This document shows, one piece after another, positions 47,001-58,856 of a stretch of 64,000 nucleotides of DNA. The stretch comes from Gnetum montanum (lineage: Eukaryota > Streptophyta > Gnetopsida > Gnetales > Gnetaceae). How positions within the stretch are numbered: position 1 is the stretch's first letter; the number at the start of each line of letters is the position of its first letter. The translations under genes were made by a program, and so were the position numbers. Location: contig MNCI01011499.1 of the NCBI GenBank assembly GCA_015680685.1, positions 1 through 64,000 of the forward strand, read 5' to 3'. The notes below the pieces were generated by a model. That model worked only from the letters and a program-made list of their open reading frames with translations. It was not told the DNA's origin and did no database searches.

Positions 47001-47331
47001 GGGTGTGGTATGAATCCTCAGGTTCAGATTGTGCCTCAAAGTCATCTAAATCATGTTGGTTTTGGGGCTCATTAGTGGATCACTGTGAGTTTTGGCTCCT
47101 TGCCAGAAGGAGCTGGGAGATGAGCCTATGATGAGGGTCAGAAAGGGGGATGATGTCATATACGGAGGGGACAAATTCATGACCTCCCATGTATATGTGC
47201 TCGAAGTTTCATTTTGCCTCCTGTTTTGTGTGGTTAATAGGAAGGTTAGCCTGAATCTTCACATAGATGTAGTTATACTGTTCTTGTGTGGGGACTATGA
47301 AGGCATGTGCATTAGAGATCTGGGACTCCAT
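44022..47331 (-). pseudogene. Element B gag-protease pseudogene
   Basis: The start is MESQISNAHAF at 47331, parallel to the MES start of A. Readable segments in order are the N-terminus (QEQYNYIYVKIQANLPIN), a Gln/Thr-rich part (46570-46860), the gag core (LQAWPHAILRVFAMSLMG, 46198-46416), a helical part (45900-46172), the post-finger region (45279-45581), and a 347-codon open segment (44022-45065) with protease motifs MHIDDGAATNV and ILGRPWL. Frameshifts and stops separate them, and an assembly duplication (46172-46322) adds one artificial break. Confidence 0.85.
46172..46322. repeat. 75-bp direct duplication around a single N (assembly join)
   Basis: Positions 46172-46246 and 46248-46322 match except for one base, with N at 46247. 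The duplicate sits inside gag of B and would otherwise look like a mutation. Confidence 0.85.
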
Positions 47332-47988
47332 GGTGATGTGTGACGGGGTAGTGTATGAGCTAGCTAACAAGTTCCGAGTGTGTTTCAGGCTAAGTGTGCA
47401 GAGTGTCCAGCATGTGAACACTGAAAATGTTTCAAAGTGTCCAGCGTGTACAATGTAAATAGGAGAAAATTTGGCTAAGTATGAAATTATGAACCGTAGT
47501 CGTACGTGGATGGCAATCTCGGGTAAGAGGAAGTCATCTCGGAATCATTATGTTGTGTGTATTGTATGCCTTAGACAAGGTGATCCATGTTGGTGGCTGT
47601 TAGTACTTAAACCGGTTTGAAGTAGGTGTGAATCTCTGTGAATTCGGCTTTGAAACGAGCTCGTTTTGTGTGTTTTTGTTGAAAAACACTATAGCAGTAC
47701 TGTAGCAGCATAAACCCTGTAGCAGTGTAAAAGCACTGTAGCAGTGTAGACACTGGGAATTTGTAGACAAAGTTAGCGTATGGTTAATAGCATAGATGCT
47801 GAGAGACTTGCAGATGGTAAGTTTTAAATGGAGCAGCGTAGATGCTCACCAGCGTAGATGCTGGATAATTTGCAAACAGTAAGTTTTGAGCTGAGCAGCA
47901 TAAACGTTGGGAGGTTTGCAAAGAGGGTCAGCGTATACCCAAAAGCATAGATGTTGAGAGCTCTGAAGCACAGTAAGTTTAAGATAGA
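47332..47988 (-). other. Element B 5' leader
   Basis: Noncoding. It contains repeated CACTGTAGCAGTGTA words near 47690-47750 and several CAGCGTAGATGCT words at 47770-47960, close to the CAGCGTAGAGGATGC word of its LTR. Confidence 0.5.
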
Positions 47989-48007
47989 GGCCCTCCTTCT
48001 AGCACCA
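47989..48007 (-). other. Element B primer-binding site
   Basis: The minus strand reads TGGTGCTAGAAGGAGGGCC, one base different from A, with a 5-bp spacer to the LTR. Confidence 0.7.
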
Positions 48008-48012
48008 TTTTC

Positions 48013-49792
48013 TATACCGTCCAAAATCGTCGGTCTCCGGCTGGAAGGGAACAGAGGCCGTGGGATCACAGGACGCGCACAGAAGACCCTACCTTCGCCT
48101 GAGGGTGAGCTGGAATGAATGAAGGTAGAGTACCTTGGGTGATCTACACATGGATCAGACAAGGATTTCCCCGAGCATATATCGATATATTGTACACAGG
48201 GTTATACGTAAACAACATAACTTATGCGAAACCAAGCGTAAATGTACAAGAATGTAAACAATATGCATACAAGAATAAATGATAAAACTGTAACAAATCT
48301 TAGAAAAAATGTGGCGATGTCATTGCATAATGGAAGTTACAATGCATCAGTCTTAACGCAGTTGTGGATGTGACACAAGGCGGATGAAGAGCCCTGGTGA
48401 ATGCAAGGGTTTGATAACGTGCTGGTTCGGACTGCAGACACAGCGTAGAGGCTGTATGTTTAGCGTGCAGGGTTGGGGTCCAGCATATAGGATGCAAGGT
48501 TCTCAATTTCCTTAGTGTGGTCTGCCCCAATTTTTTCCAAGATGCTTCCGATTTTTCCAACCCCGATCTGGTCAAAAATCAGAGTTTTTATGTGGGTTTC
48601 GACGTTAGACTCGGGTCTGAAAGGGGATGAGTGGTTGTAACGTGAGAAAAATTTGGATTGGGAGACAGGTGGTGCGTTGACCAAGTGCAGGATATGTTAC
48701 AACTAGATAGCGTATAGCACTCCAATGTAGAGGATGCCAGCATAGAGGATGCCAGCGTACAGGATGCCAACGTATAGGATGCCAACGTACAGGATGCCAG
48801 CTTAGAGGAAAACTGTACCCAGCGTATAGGCATGAAAATGCTTCATTCTAAGGTCAAAACTTGATTTTTGGGTGCCTCAGAGCTATTGGGGACCTTGGGG
48901 AAGGTCCTAGGTGGTCTAGACCTTCAATTCTGGCCTATTTAGAGGAGTTTCTGGAGCCCAAAAGTTGCTGTACGCTGGGCTATACGCTGGGCGTGCAGAG
49001 TACGTATGCTTAGCGTATAGGTCATGGAAATGCATCATTTTGAGGTTGAAGCTTGATTTTTGGGTGCTTGAGAGCTACTAGGGACCCTGGGAAAGGTCTT
49101 GAGAGGTCCAGAAACTCAGTTCTAGCATTTTTTGACTCATTTTTGGGGATCGAAAGTTGCTATATGCTGGCTACACCCTGGGCGTATACGCTGGGCGTAC
49201 AGGAATGAAAGACCATCATTTGGAGCCCAAAATTTGATTTCCAAGTGCCTAAGAACTATTGGAGACCCTGGGAAAGGTCTTAGGGGGTCTAGACGCTTAT
49301 TTTTGGCATGTTTTAACTCATTTTTGGGGCCCAAAAGTTGCTGTACGCTGGCTGCACCCTAGGCGTATACGCTGGGCGTACAAGAATGAAAGACCATCAT
49401 TTCGAGCCCAAAATTTGATTTTCAAGTGCCTAAAATCTGCTGGGGACCCTGGGGAAGGTCCTAGGGGGTCCATATGCTCAGTTCTAGCATGTTTTAACTC
49501 ATTTTTTGGTCCCAAAAGTTGCTGTACGCTGGGCTATACGTTGGCCAGCGTACACCAAGGTGTGCCCAGAGTATACTTGGTCAAAACCAAGTATTTTGAA
49601 TCCAAAGCTTGAAATTCTTGATGCCGGATGCTGATGTAGTCACCTATGGGTCCCAAGGAACTCTCTCTTGTTCAAATATGCTCCATTTGATGCTATTTTT
49701 GAGGTTCACAAGTTTCGGTCATGCTGGGAAGTATCATGACTTAGCTTGATTCTTGTTTGAAAGTGTTGGGTCCAAATTTTTGTGGTGTTTCA
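48013..49792 (-). repeat. Element B 5' LTR (1780 bp)
   Basis: The plus strand starts TATACCGTCC and ends GTGGTGTTTCA. It aligns with 40188-42172 but has four larger tandem units (near 48832, 49024, 49203 and 49385) and fewer short ones (48720-48810). Confidence 0.85.
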
Positions 49793-50749
49793 CTTTTCTC
49801 ATAAGATACATTAAAGGTACCAATTCAAATGCTTCAATTATCATAGATCAAAAATCTTCCAAAATAAATTGGAATTTATGATTCTAGAGGAAATCAACAA
49901 TGCCATATCACAAGACATATATGTTTAAATAGTAATGAATGTTCAACAAAAAACTTTTGATCCATGAATTACATTCAATGGTTTTAAACCACTTGAAACA
50001 AATACATTCTAATTAAGAATCCAAAATATGATTTTTCAATGAAAACTTTAAAAGTAGCACAAGCTTCCATTCAACCATAAAAATAAACTAATCTAGTCAA
50101 ATTTCATGAAGTCAAGGTATAATGATTATAACTTTACTTACGTTGCTTGCTGATGAAGATCAAGATGACTAAGGAGATTGGAACTAAGATTCTTCTTTCA
50201 AAGTTCCTCCTTTCATACTGATTTCATTTATTTCTACTTTCCAACTCCCTTTGACAAATGTTTTTAGAGTTCTTTCACTTTCTTCTTTTCTCTTGATTCT
50301 CCACACCTCTTTGTTCTCTTTACCCTTTTGATTTATCCTCCATTCCTTTTTTTCCTACAAGATTTCCTTTCTAGATGCATTTTGGTAAGACCAAGGAGTC
50401 TTATGATATAAGCAGGTGTTCATATGATAAAACTTTAAATTGTAATTCCATTACATGTGTCCAAATCTATTATAGTGAAAACAGATAAAAATTTTGTTGA
50501 TATTATCAAACCTTAGAGTTACCTTTTGGCTACCTATAATGCTAGTGGTTACCTCAATCTTTGAAGTTCTTTCTTATTCAAATGAGGTTGTAGAAGATGC
50601 TTGTTCTTGTTAATAACATCTTAGAAACCTTTTATCATTTTGACCTCTTCCTTGTCCAAGAACTATTCAAAGAGATTTCTTTTCTTTGATGAGGCTATCA
50701 TTTATAGCTTTAGTATCTATAGGTTCTTCATTAATCTGCGCATAGGATA
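49793..50749 (-). other. Copia-1 interior, no clear gene
   Basis: AT-rich. By position this lies downstream of Copia gag. No protease, integrase or RT motif is readable. Confidence 0.3.
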
Positions 50750-51300
50750 AGGTTAGTTCTTTCTTTCTCAGCCCTTAGGTCTAAGGTTTCTTTTGTAAGA
50801 TATAAAATCTTTGTATTTTATAAAGAAATATCTTGATCCTTAGTTTCTAGTTGTTTATTCAACTTTATACAAAGATTTTAAAAAGATAGAAGTTCATTGC
50901 AAAAAATGTCATACCTTTCTTCATCAGCCTCCATTATTTAACCCTCATCATCAAATATGATAGCATCAACATCTATGAGAGCCATGTAGATGACATGTGT
51001 ATCTTTTGAAGTGTCATCTACCACTTCCTTCCTTTGGTCTCCATCATCCTAGTTGGTGTAGATATTACTTCTATTTTATTTACTATACCCTTTAGCTATA
51101 AGCATTGGGACACTTGGATGCCATATGGCCTCTTCTACCATAGATCTAGCATTCCATAGAAAAGTATGAAAATTTGAAAGTTTAGATTGCTTACTTCTAC
51201 TCTTACCTTTTCTGCCCAAAATTTTTCTGATGAGTTGAGTGCATCCATCTAAGATGAATGCCCAAACTAGGAATCTTATGTATTTTAGGAATTCTTGCAT
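50750..51300 (-). pseudogene. Copia-1 gag remnant with zinc knuckle and coiled-coil-like tail
   Basis: Near 51080-51150 the minus strand reads a Cys, a stop, then IYGRRGHMASKCPNAY. This is a CX2CX4HX4C knuckle with its second Cys changed to Tyr. Downstream (50780-50930) comes ADEERYDIFCNELLSF, then LNKQLETKDQ and LRAEKERTN, a charged heptad-like region typical of what follows the knuckle in large plant Copia gag proteins. Order and position after the PBS fit gag. Confidence 0.65.
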
Positions 51301-51410
51301 TTAAATCTTCCAAAACATAAAGGTAATCCCATTAAACATTGGTGACTTGATGTACAATCCTTCCTCAATTGTTCACTCCTATGTTGTTATGCTTAAAATC
51401 AATAGTACTA

Positions 51411-51423
51411 GGCTTTGATACCA
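51411..51423 (-). other. Copia-1 primer-binding site
   Basis: The minus strand reads TGGTATCAAAGCC, 2 bp inside the LTR. This matches the Met-tRNA-type PBS of plant Copia elements apart from small changes. Confidence 0.75.
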
Positions 51424-51425
51424 CT

Positions 51426-52659
51426 TGAGGACCAAGAACTTAGAAGGCAGGATAAATAAGTTTCCCAATTCATAAGCGACACTTATTACATAAAACATAA
51501 GAATTACGTGGTTTCCCAACTTGGGTAGTCCACACTCAAAGAGTAGATTCTTTGTGCAGCTCCAAACTTTGTTTCTTACAAAATGTGGTTTAGAGGACAT
51601 CATAACCTTTATAAGATTTAAGCTTTGCTATGGAGAGTTTTGTCCCTACAAAATCTCTCAAACTCGCAAGGTGAAAACAAACTCAAAATGTGGTTTGAAG
51701 GATGCTACACCCTATACAAGCTTTAAGCTCTGCTCAAAAGTTTTTCATCACTGCAAAACCACTCAACGTCGTAAGGTCCCAACAGTCTCAGAATGGGATT
51801 TCAAGGATCCCACATTATTTACAAAATTGAGCTCCACTCTAGAGTTTTTTGATGCTAAAAAACCACTCAATCTTGTAGGACCCCAACAAGCTCAATATAG
51901 ATGCTTTCTCGCAAGAAGCACATCAATCCTACAAAGTAATAAGAAAGAGTGTAACTACAATTACAAGACCTTTCCATTAAGGCTCAATTCAACATACAAT
52001 TAACATACAACCAAGCAAATGGTGTGAAAATATAGGACAAGAGTACAATAAGATAGATATGATAATTATTGCTTTGATGTTGAAAAAACTTGCATAATAC
52101 TTAAGAATTTGTAGTCTTATTATATCATTAGATTTTTAAAAAATATTTTGAAATTTATGCAATGGCTATCCAATGGCTAACATAGACATATTCGAATTCA
52201 GGATTGGGACATCTCTCTAAATTTAGCCTTAGTTTTCGAGAGGCGTCTCCTTCATGAATGGGATGGCTCTAGGAAGACATATTCTTTCAAAAGGAGACGT
52301 CTTCTATTTTTAAAAGATGTCTTCCTATGAATGAACTCCACTCAGTTAAGAAATCTTCTATTTCTTAAAGATGTGTTCCTAACTTTTGATCTCTAGCTCC
52401 TAAGGATTTCTCTTATTGATTTAGCTTCTTTTCAATTTTAAAGCATCTTTATTTAGCTTGCAGTCTTTGTGCATGTCCATGCTCTCATATTTTCTATGTA
52501 GTCTTCATAATGACATATCTATGTATATCTCATGACATCTCAATATAGATCTTGTTTTCAAACTCGAGTCTTGTATAGAAGTCATTACTCATTTATTGTC
52601 ATGCTAGATGACAAACACATTTCCATATTCTCCATTTTCCTTAGGGTTTTGACATACCA
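51426..52659 (-). repeat. Copia-1 5' LTR
   Basis: The plus strand starts TGAGGACC and ends GACATACCA, about 1.23 kb. It is the partner of 173-1412. The outer edge lies within LINE RT sequence. Confidence 0.75.
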
Positions 52660-53972
52660 AAAGGTAAATAGAATTATCTACATAAATAAGTAGGTTCACT
52701 ACATGGGATCCAATCTTGATAGCATGCTTATGATTTTCTATACAAATCCAATTTTGCAACTCATCAATTAATAAGTTAAAAATAGTTGGAGATAAAGAAC
52801 ATCCTTGCTTTACTCCAATATTGGTGTAAAACTAAAAATTTTTCCATGAATCCTTGTCTTTAAGCTAAATGATAATTTCTTCATATAATTTTAGTATTGC
52901 TACCATAAACTTTGTAGAGATGTCTAAATTATTTAGATGCAACCAAAATTTTTTATGAATCACTAAATCTTATGTTTTTACAAAGTTAACAAAGTAAAAA
53001 AATAATTTTTTATTAGACTTTTTTGTAGCATATATATAGTATTTAAGTGTAACTAAGTGATCAATTGTGAAATGGTTCTACCTAAAACCATCTTGGTACA
53101 TTGCTCTTATGTTATTATCTTGTGTCAAAGTGCTAACTCTTTTTTCAAGAATAGTGTTTAACAACTTAACAAAAATTTCACATATAAATATTATGTGATA
53201 ATTATTCAAATTATTTTTATCACCTTTTATAAAAGTATTTCCTTGCTGAATTTTCATTATTAATTCAATTCATTCTTCATAATTAAGTTTAGTTGAGAAA
53301 AAATTTCTTTATGAATAGAATTCCTTACCCATTTAAGCAGTTCAAAATACAAACCCTAAAAATCAATAGATTTTCTAGTTGTCAATCTATTAATGTCTTT
53401 TATTACTTGATTAAGAGTAAATTAGATAGAATCATGATAATAATTAGAATACTAATTAGTAGTTTTTTATAAAAATAGATTATTATAGAATACACAAATT
53501 TCATGAAAATAGAAATTAAGTAATGGATAGACTTTGCTCTGAAAATATTTTCAAAAATTTTTGAGCTTCTTTTTTTCATGTATGTAAAATATTCTTATTG
53601 TTCTTAAATAAAAATTCTATTATTTTTTCTAATTAAGCATTTATTCTGCATAATTAAATTTTTTATTTAATTTCTATTAGCTATTTTTAATGTTTCTTTA
53701 ATCCTACACACAATCATCATTGAATCAAGTTTCTCAAGCATAAATATTATAATCATTAGTAACTTGTTTATTTGCCTCTATTAACATTTTCTCTAATTCC
53801 TTAACATGTTCTTTAACATTCCACTAATTTTGTACCATCTCCTTATATTTTTCTTTATCCTCTGATGTTATTATCATTTGGCATATTTTCTATTTCTTTT
53901 TTTCTCGGGATCATGAAATACATTGATTTGTAACAAAAAGTCTAAATGATGACGTTGTAATTCTATCTTTCA
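52660..53972 (-). pseudogene. LINE (non-LTR retrotransposon) reverse transcriptase remnant
   Basis: The minus strand shows VNFVKT followed by a stop and DLVIHKK (the K.AFD motif with Phe lost), then WLHLNNLDISTKFMVAIL, KLYEEII, NIGVKQGCSLSPTIFNLLID and finally LLIYVDN, the YADD box with its second Asp changed to Asn. The sequence between motifs keeps LINE RT spacing. More upstream parts (53560-53972) are too decayed to assign. It is cut at the left by the Copia LTR and at the right by element F. Confidence 0.75.
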
Positions 53973-54451
53973 TGTTTGCATTCCCAAATGGTACTGCTTC
54001 ATAATAAATATGGTATCTTTTTATAACAAGTATTGTAATTATTGTAATGAAACTTGAAAGAAAAAGTTGTAATTAAAACTCAAAATGGTGTATTGTAATA
54101 AGGGGCATGTCTCTTGAGATGACCTTTGGGTGTTTGACCTAAGGTATTTATATTTGAGCATTAGAGGTTGTATCAACATGGAGTTATGTAGCCAATAGTA
54201 GAATAAAAATATGATTAGCCATACCTTCTAATGTGTTATAGGCCTAACCATGGTGGTACTATTAGATTACCTATAAGGGGATAGATTCTAAAGAAAGATA
54301 ACCCTTAAAGCATGACCTAAATACATTATTCTACACTAATAAATCATTCTTTTCATTTTTCTTTTGCATGTTCATTATTATTTTCTTTATGTATAATGTT
54401 GAATGTTATGTATATTTGACATTTGTCATATCATCTAGGAACAAGAGGCTA
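53973..54451 (+). repeat. Element F 5' LTR
   Basis: It starts TGTTTGCATTCCC and ends ACAAGAGGCTA, colinear with the E LTR through phrases such as GGCATGTCTCTTGAGATGA near 54102 and GGCCTAACCATGGTGGTA near 54241. Confidence 0.7.
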
Positions 54452-55649
54452 TATTTTGTATAAAAGCAAACCAAAACCTAGGGAGAACCATGGACCACCA
54501 CCATATATGTCTTCTTTTGAATATGAATCACACCAACCAATAAGATTTCTCAATAAATTTCATGGATATTAGCCACTAGAGTTTAATAAGGTCTGATTAC
54601 ACTTTCAACAAGGTACTTTAACTATGAAGAACTCTAGTAAGACAATGGTACATTATTCTAAGTAACTCCTACTCATTTTGTAGTGTTATTAAAATTTTAA
54701 TTAATTAATTAAGGTTATTATTAAGTTTCTTCCATGAGGCTAATAACCATGGGCTAAGCCTTCTATGACTTTGTTTCCTCTTTTAGAAATTATTATTCAC
54801 CTCTACCTAGGATCTATGCATTGGTAAATTTATGTTAACCAAGATATAAGATTATCTTATCTTATTTAGCCAATAAGGATTGGTACAAATAGATTCATAA
54901 GAAAAAGCAAAGCTTAAGAGCTAATGTTGTGATCCTTTGCCTTTCCAACATTCTTCTTAAAATCTTACTACGTTATAGGCATATTAGCATTGGCCTACAT
55001 CAAACCTGCATAAGAGTTTTAAATAATATATGTATTTAATTTTTATCCTATAGTCGATTATGAATTGTAATTAATCTTAAATTATCTAGACATCCTCATG
55101 TCACCCATGCATTAGTGTATTAAGGCCTAGTTTAGAAAAATAGGCTATTTTAGTCCTTCAAAAATCTTGAAAATTCAACTTATTATTTGGATTCTAAAAT
55201 CATATCCAACACATTGTACTCTTTGAGATGATTTCAACAGTACAAATTTTTTCCCTATAAAATTAATGGTTAGGTCCAAGAATAATATTATTAAGCATGA
55301 TTAGTTTGTCTATATTATAGCCTCTTAAGATTAGGCATTTAGCATATGCAATTAGATGAAACTATATTACTAACCCACAGTATGTTATTAGTTATACTAC
55401 TAAAGTTAGTATATTAAGGGGCTATAAAGGTCATTAGGAATTGATGAAGCATAGTAGAGTTAGTATTAACCTAATAAATCAAATAGTTAGAAGAATCAAT
55501 TGGTGGAGTAGAATGGTAATAAAGATACATACTAGTTTAACTAGCAATCAAATTTGATAGCAAATAATCAACCATCATGAAGAATCATAATCTTGTTTCA
55601 ACAAGGTATATGATACCCATAAGAAGAATTAACCCAAGAGAAAATCTAG
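54452..55649 (+). other. Element F interior upstream, no recognised gene
   Basis: The start (TTTGTATAAAAGCAAACC) aligns with the PBS region of E. The rest is AT-rich and colinear with E apart from the E-specific block. Confidence 0.4.
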
Positions 55650-56735
55650 GAACAAGAATGAAATTTTCCACATACTATGTATGTGCAAGATCCCTATCCA
55701 ATGAAAGATAACATCTACTAGGTCCATCTTGGATCTTGGACTAACATGAGTATCATTATTTATGCATCCTTATAGAATTACAAGATTTAAGTATTGATTT
55801 CTTATGCGTATAAAATGTTTTACCATGGAAATTCTTATATTAATTCCAAACTAATTTGAGAAATTTGGAATACAAAGACATCTACAGGAAAAAAGGTTTA
55901 TATGATAGTTCTTCCTATGAGCCATACTAATTAACCTACTACAAAAAACACAATATGGATGGTTGTGTAATCTTTTACAAAGAAGCCAAGTTCAAATTAG
56001 TACAAAGGTTTGAATGAAGATTAGAGGACATGATTTTTGAAATTTCAAAACTTCAAGTCATGGGAAAGAAAGAATGAGGTTCCATATGAGCCACATAGCC
56101 TTGGAATTAGTATTTAAAATGCAACCATCAATAAGACATATATGTGTGATTAACATAGATTTGACTATCAACATAACATGCCCAGATATTAGTCTTTGTC
56201 AAGTGGCCTACTTAATTAATCAAATTGAGAAAAGCTTGAAGTACAAGCTATTCCTAATTCCTAGTGATCTTAACTTGATGTTCGTTATCCTCTACAAATA
56301 TTTCAATGTAAAAGATGGAAGTAGTATTCATTAATTCCTAAGATATAAATACATAAAAGAGTCATTAAAAGAGGAACAAAATTTGAAGAAGATGTTCCTA
56401 TTAAATCAACATTCCATTAACCAGTGCATATTTCACTTACTATGATCCCAGAATTTAAGAACAGATAATATTAATGAACAATATTCATTACGAATCAAAA
56501 ATCATAAATTATGCTACTATGACTAATGAAGATTGGTCTATTCTTCTTCATTGAGACTTTAGATTATATTTGGTCTAATACCTAATTCTTCCAAGTTACA
56601 ATTTATTAGAGTTAATTCCTAAAATAGAAGTTGAGGATCTAGATCAAGCCCTACTATCATGAAAAAGATCATCCAATCATATATCCCTTATGGTAGAACT
56701 ACAACTACCATTCATTCCTAAGGTTGATGAAGTTT
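55650..56735 (+). pseudogene. Captured CCR4-like endonuclease/exonuclease/phosphatase domain (F copy)
   Basis: Colinear with 10270-11352 of E. The best preserved part is 56074-56334, with SHIALELVFKM, then ICVINIDLTINI, then LCQVAYLINQIEKSLK. This matches the family segment in which (S/N)HIAL.V.......I.V.N.H is followed by a helix before the GDFN box. It fills a part that is badly damaged in E. The GDFN box reads YKYFN and the LQE Glu is lost, while the C-terminal motif again reads SSNHI, with Asn in place of the catalytic Asp as in E. No introns are seen. Many stops. Confidence 0.7.
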
Positions 56736-57183
56736 AAGAAGTTTCTTAACTTTACTTTTATTTATGATCTCATTATTTTATTTAATGATTTACTTTATAT
56801 TTCCATTAGGTAAGTAAAATATTTTATGATAATACAAGTAGGAAAAAGAATTTTCCCTACCATCACTTGGATAATTAGATATGAGTTACACTTTCTGTGA
56901 TGCTAATTAGAACTAGTAATTAGTCATTGGTAGACTTGTAATACACCTCTTGTTATTAACTATAAATTAGGTAAGTATTGGTAAAATAAGATTTAATTTT
57001 TTAAATATTTTTTCACTTATATTTTATTTGTAGAATAAGTAGAATAATATTAGGATACTCAACCCCATATCAAAAGGATAACTTAAAATATTAAAGCATA
57101 AGAGTATGAAGGAAGCACTGAACCTAAAGAAAGATCATTAATCTGAACTCATTTGAGGATAAAAAAGGCTATGGAGGATTTAA
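56736..57183 (+). other. Element F interior downstream of the captured gene
   Basis: AT-rich and colinear with E 11353-11815. It ends in a purine-rich stretch (TATGGAGGATT) before the LTR. Confidence 0.4.
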
Positions 57184-57412
57184 TATCACATCTCCATTTT
57201 CAAATAGTGATACTCCATAACAAATATAGAGTCTCTTCATAAAACATATTATAATAATTATAGGAAGACTCAAAAGGGCAAGTTATAATTAAGGCTTGAA
57301 AGGATGCATTGTAAGAATGAGCATGTCTCTAGAGATGACCTTTGGGGATTTAACAAAAGATATTTATATTTAGGCATTAGAGTTCATATCTATTACACCC
57401 AAAAAAATTGAT
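57184..57412 (+). repeat. Element F 3' LTR, truncated
   Basis: It starts TATCACATCTCCATT and aligns with the first about 200 bp of the other LTRs of this family. Similarity ends near 57390, shortly before element D. Confidence 0.6.
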
Positions 57413-58841
57413 TGTTGGAAAATCAAAAATTTCCAAGTGTAGAACAACTTTAACCTTCATGAAAAAAAAAACAAGATTTGAACTACCTTGGATGGTTCGA
57501 TAGATCACCCAAGGAATTATAAAGTGTAAATGGAGGTAATGAAAAAATGAAAATAAAGTAGATTCAATATAAATTAATGCACAAAATATAAGAAATTTAA
57601 ATTTAACTTGCACAATGAAATAAAACTTTAAACTTTATTGCAAAGATAAAGAAGGTTCAAAAATGTGTAGAAGGATGCCTAAGAACGCAAGGGGGTTCTC
57701 TTTGTAGGGGTTTGGAATCCATTGAAGTTGGTAGCCTTGGGTGGCATAGTTAGCTCCACAATCTGAATTCTCAACAACTTGCAAAAATATGAAACCTTTC
57801 TACACTCCTCAACAGATCTATAGTGTTGGTGATGCAGGTGGGATGAGAAGTATGGGGGTTTTGAAAACAAAAGCCATGTTGGAAATCTTAGTGCCTAGGT
57901 TGCTCAGTGTTACTACAAAATGCCACACAATCTGAAGGTGGGTAAGAATGGCTAAAAAGGTTATGGGCCCCATGCTATAATTTTCTCTCTTAAGCTCTTT
58001 GATGCAAAAAGAGTATAACTTCAAAAATCATGAAATCCATCTATGGTGTTGAGGCTTGGTTTTTATAGGGTTTTGGTCATAAACTTGCCTACAAATTTCT
58101 ACCTAATTGCTAACATATTTTTGCTATGTACAAATATTTCAGGTATCCAAAATTACTATGTGTGCTAAGTTTTGATATCCCCATGGCATCAAAACCATTC
58201 CATTTACCATAAATAGTAAATAGGAATTTTACCCATGTTGGCTTCTTCCACCCACATTTGGCCTTCCAAAAACAATGTTGGACCTTAGAAACCACACTAG
58301 AAGTATGAAATCCATGTTAGGGTATGACACCCACATTGATGTATGACACCCATGCTAAAGCTACAAGAGCCATGTTGGAACTCAGGATCACCACTAAGGC
58401 TAAAACAATGCTAACATGCTAGGCCATGCTAAAGTAATGCTAGGGGGATGTGCAATGCTAGGGATGAAGTATTAATGCTAGGAAGGGTAAGCGTTATACC
58501 TCCTAATGTTGCGCATGGGTGATGTTACACCTCCCACAGCTATTTCCAGCCTAGTAAATGTTATACTCCTCCCCCCCCCCACAAAACCCATCAAAATTTC
58601 AATTTTGGTAGTCCAAAAGGCATTTTAACCCCTTCCCTAAGTCTAAATATGGACATAATGTGACTTTTTTCACTTGGGAGTTAAGGCTTTGACCACTTAT
58701 GAAGCATTTTTTAGCCCCAAAAGCGAAAGTATGTGAAATTGCATCTCATTCACATTTTACAATGAAATTTTAGCCTCGAGTTTCATGGGGTGAGGGTTAC
58801 AATGTAAAAGGGTTATAACATGATTTTTTTTTTATGTTTCA
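57413..58841 (-). repeat. Element D 3' LTR
   Basis: The plus strand starts TGTTGGAAAATC and ends TTATGTTTCA. It aligns with C LTRs in patches such as GATGGTTCGATAGATCACC near 57492. At 58230-58500 it is full of CCATG/CATGG words that match its own internal array, unlike the GACTATG words of C. Confidence 0.75.
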
Positions 58842-58856
58842 TTGGTCCCTCTTTAT
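58842..58856 (-). other. Element D polypurine tract
   Basis: The minus strand reads AATAAAGAGGGACCAA before TGAAACAT. Confidence 0.7.

Larger units (their letters stand above)
40188..49792 (-). mobile_element. Element B: Tat-like LTR retrotransposon with decayed gag-protease only
   Basis: LTRs at 40188-42172 and 48013-49792, a PBS at 47989-48007, a PPT at 42173-42187 and a near-match target duplication (CCTTT left, CTTTT right). The layout copies element A: leader, gag-protease, short-motif array, 3' UTR, with no pol. The leader is longer than in A. The coding region is broken, so B is older than A or decayed faster. Confidence 0.85.
173..52659 (-). mobile_element. Copia-1: Ty1/Copia-like LTR retrotransposon, outer shell of the nest
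   Basis: Two related LTRs in the same orientation (173-1412 and 51426-52659) bracket the window's main nest. On the minus strand the right LTR is followed by a primer-binding site like that for initiator Met tRNA and then gag remnants. The left LTR is preceded by a polypurine tract. These are the features expected of one element whose interior was split by elements C and B. Without those insertions the visible interior is only about 3.5 kb, so most of pol is missing or unrecognisable. The outer flanks (GCATT and AAAGG) do not match, so no target duplication survives; the halves of one LINE on either side support the insertion instead. Confidence 0.65.
53973..57412 (+). mobile_element. Element F: second copy of the CCR4-carrying LTR element, truncated by D
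   Basis: It has a left LTR (53973-54451), a PBS remnant, an interior colinear with E, and a right LTR whose first about 200 bp are present before element D interrupts. The interior is shorter than in E because the 7960-9980 stretch of E is absent. The independent location and matching interior show that the captured sequence was already part of the element before it moved. Confidence 0.7.
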
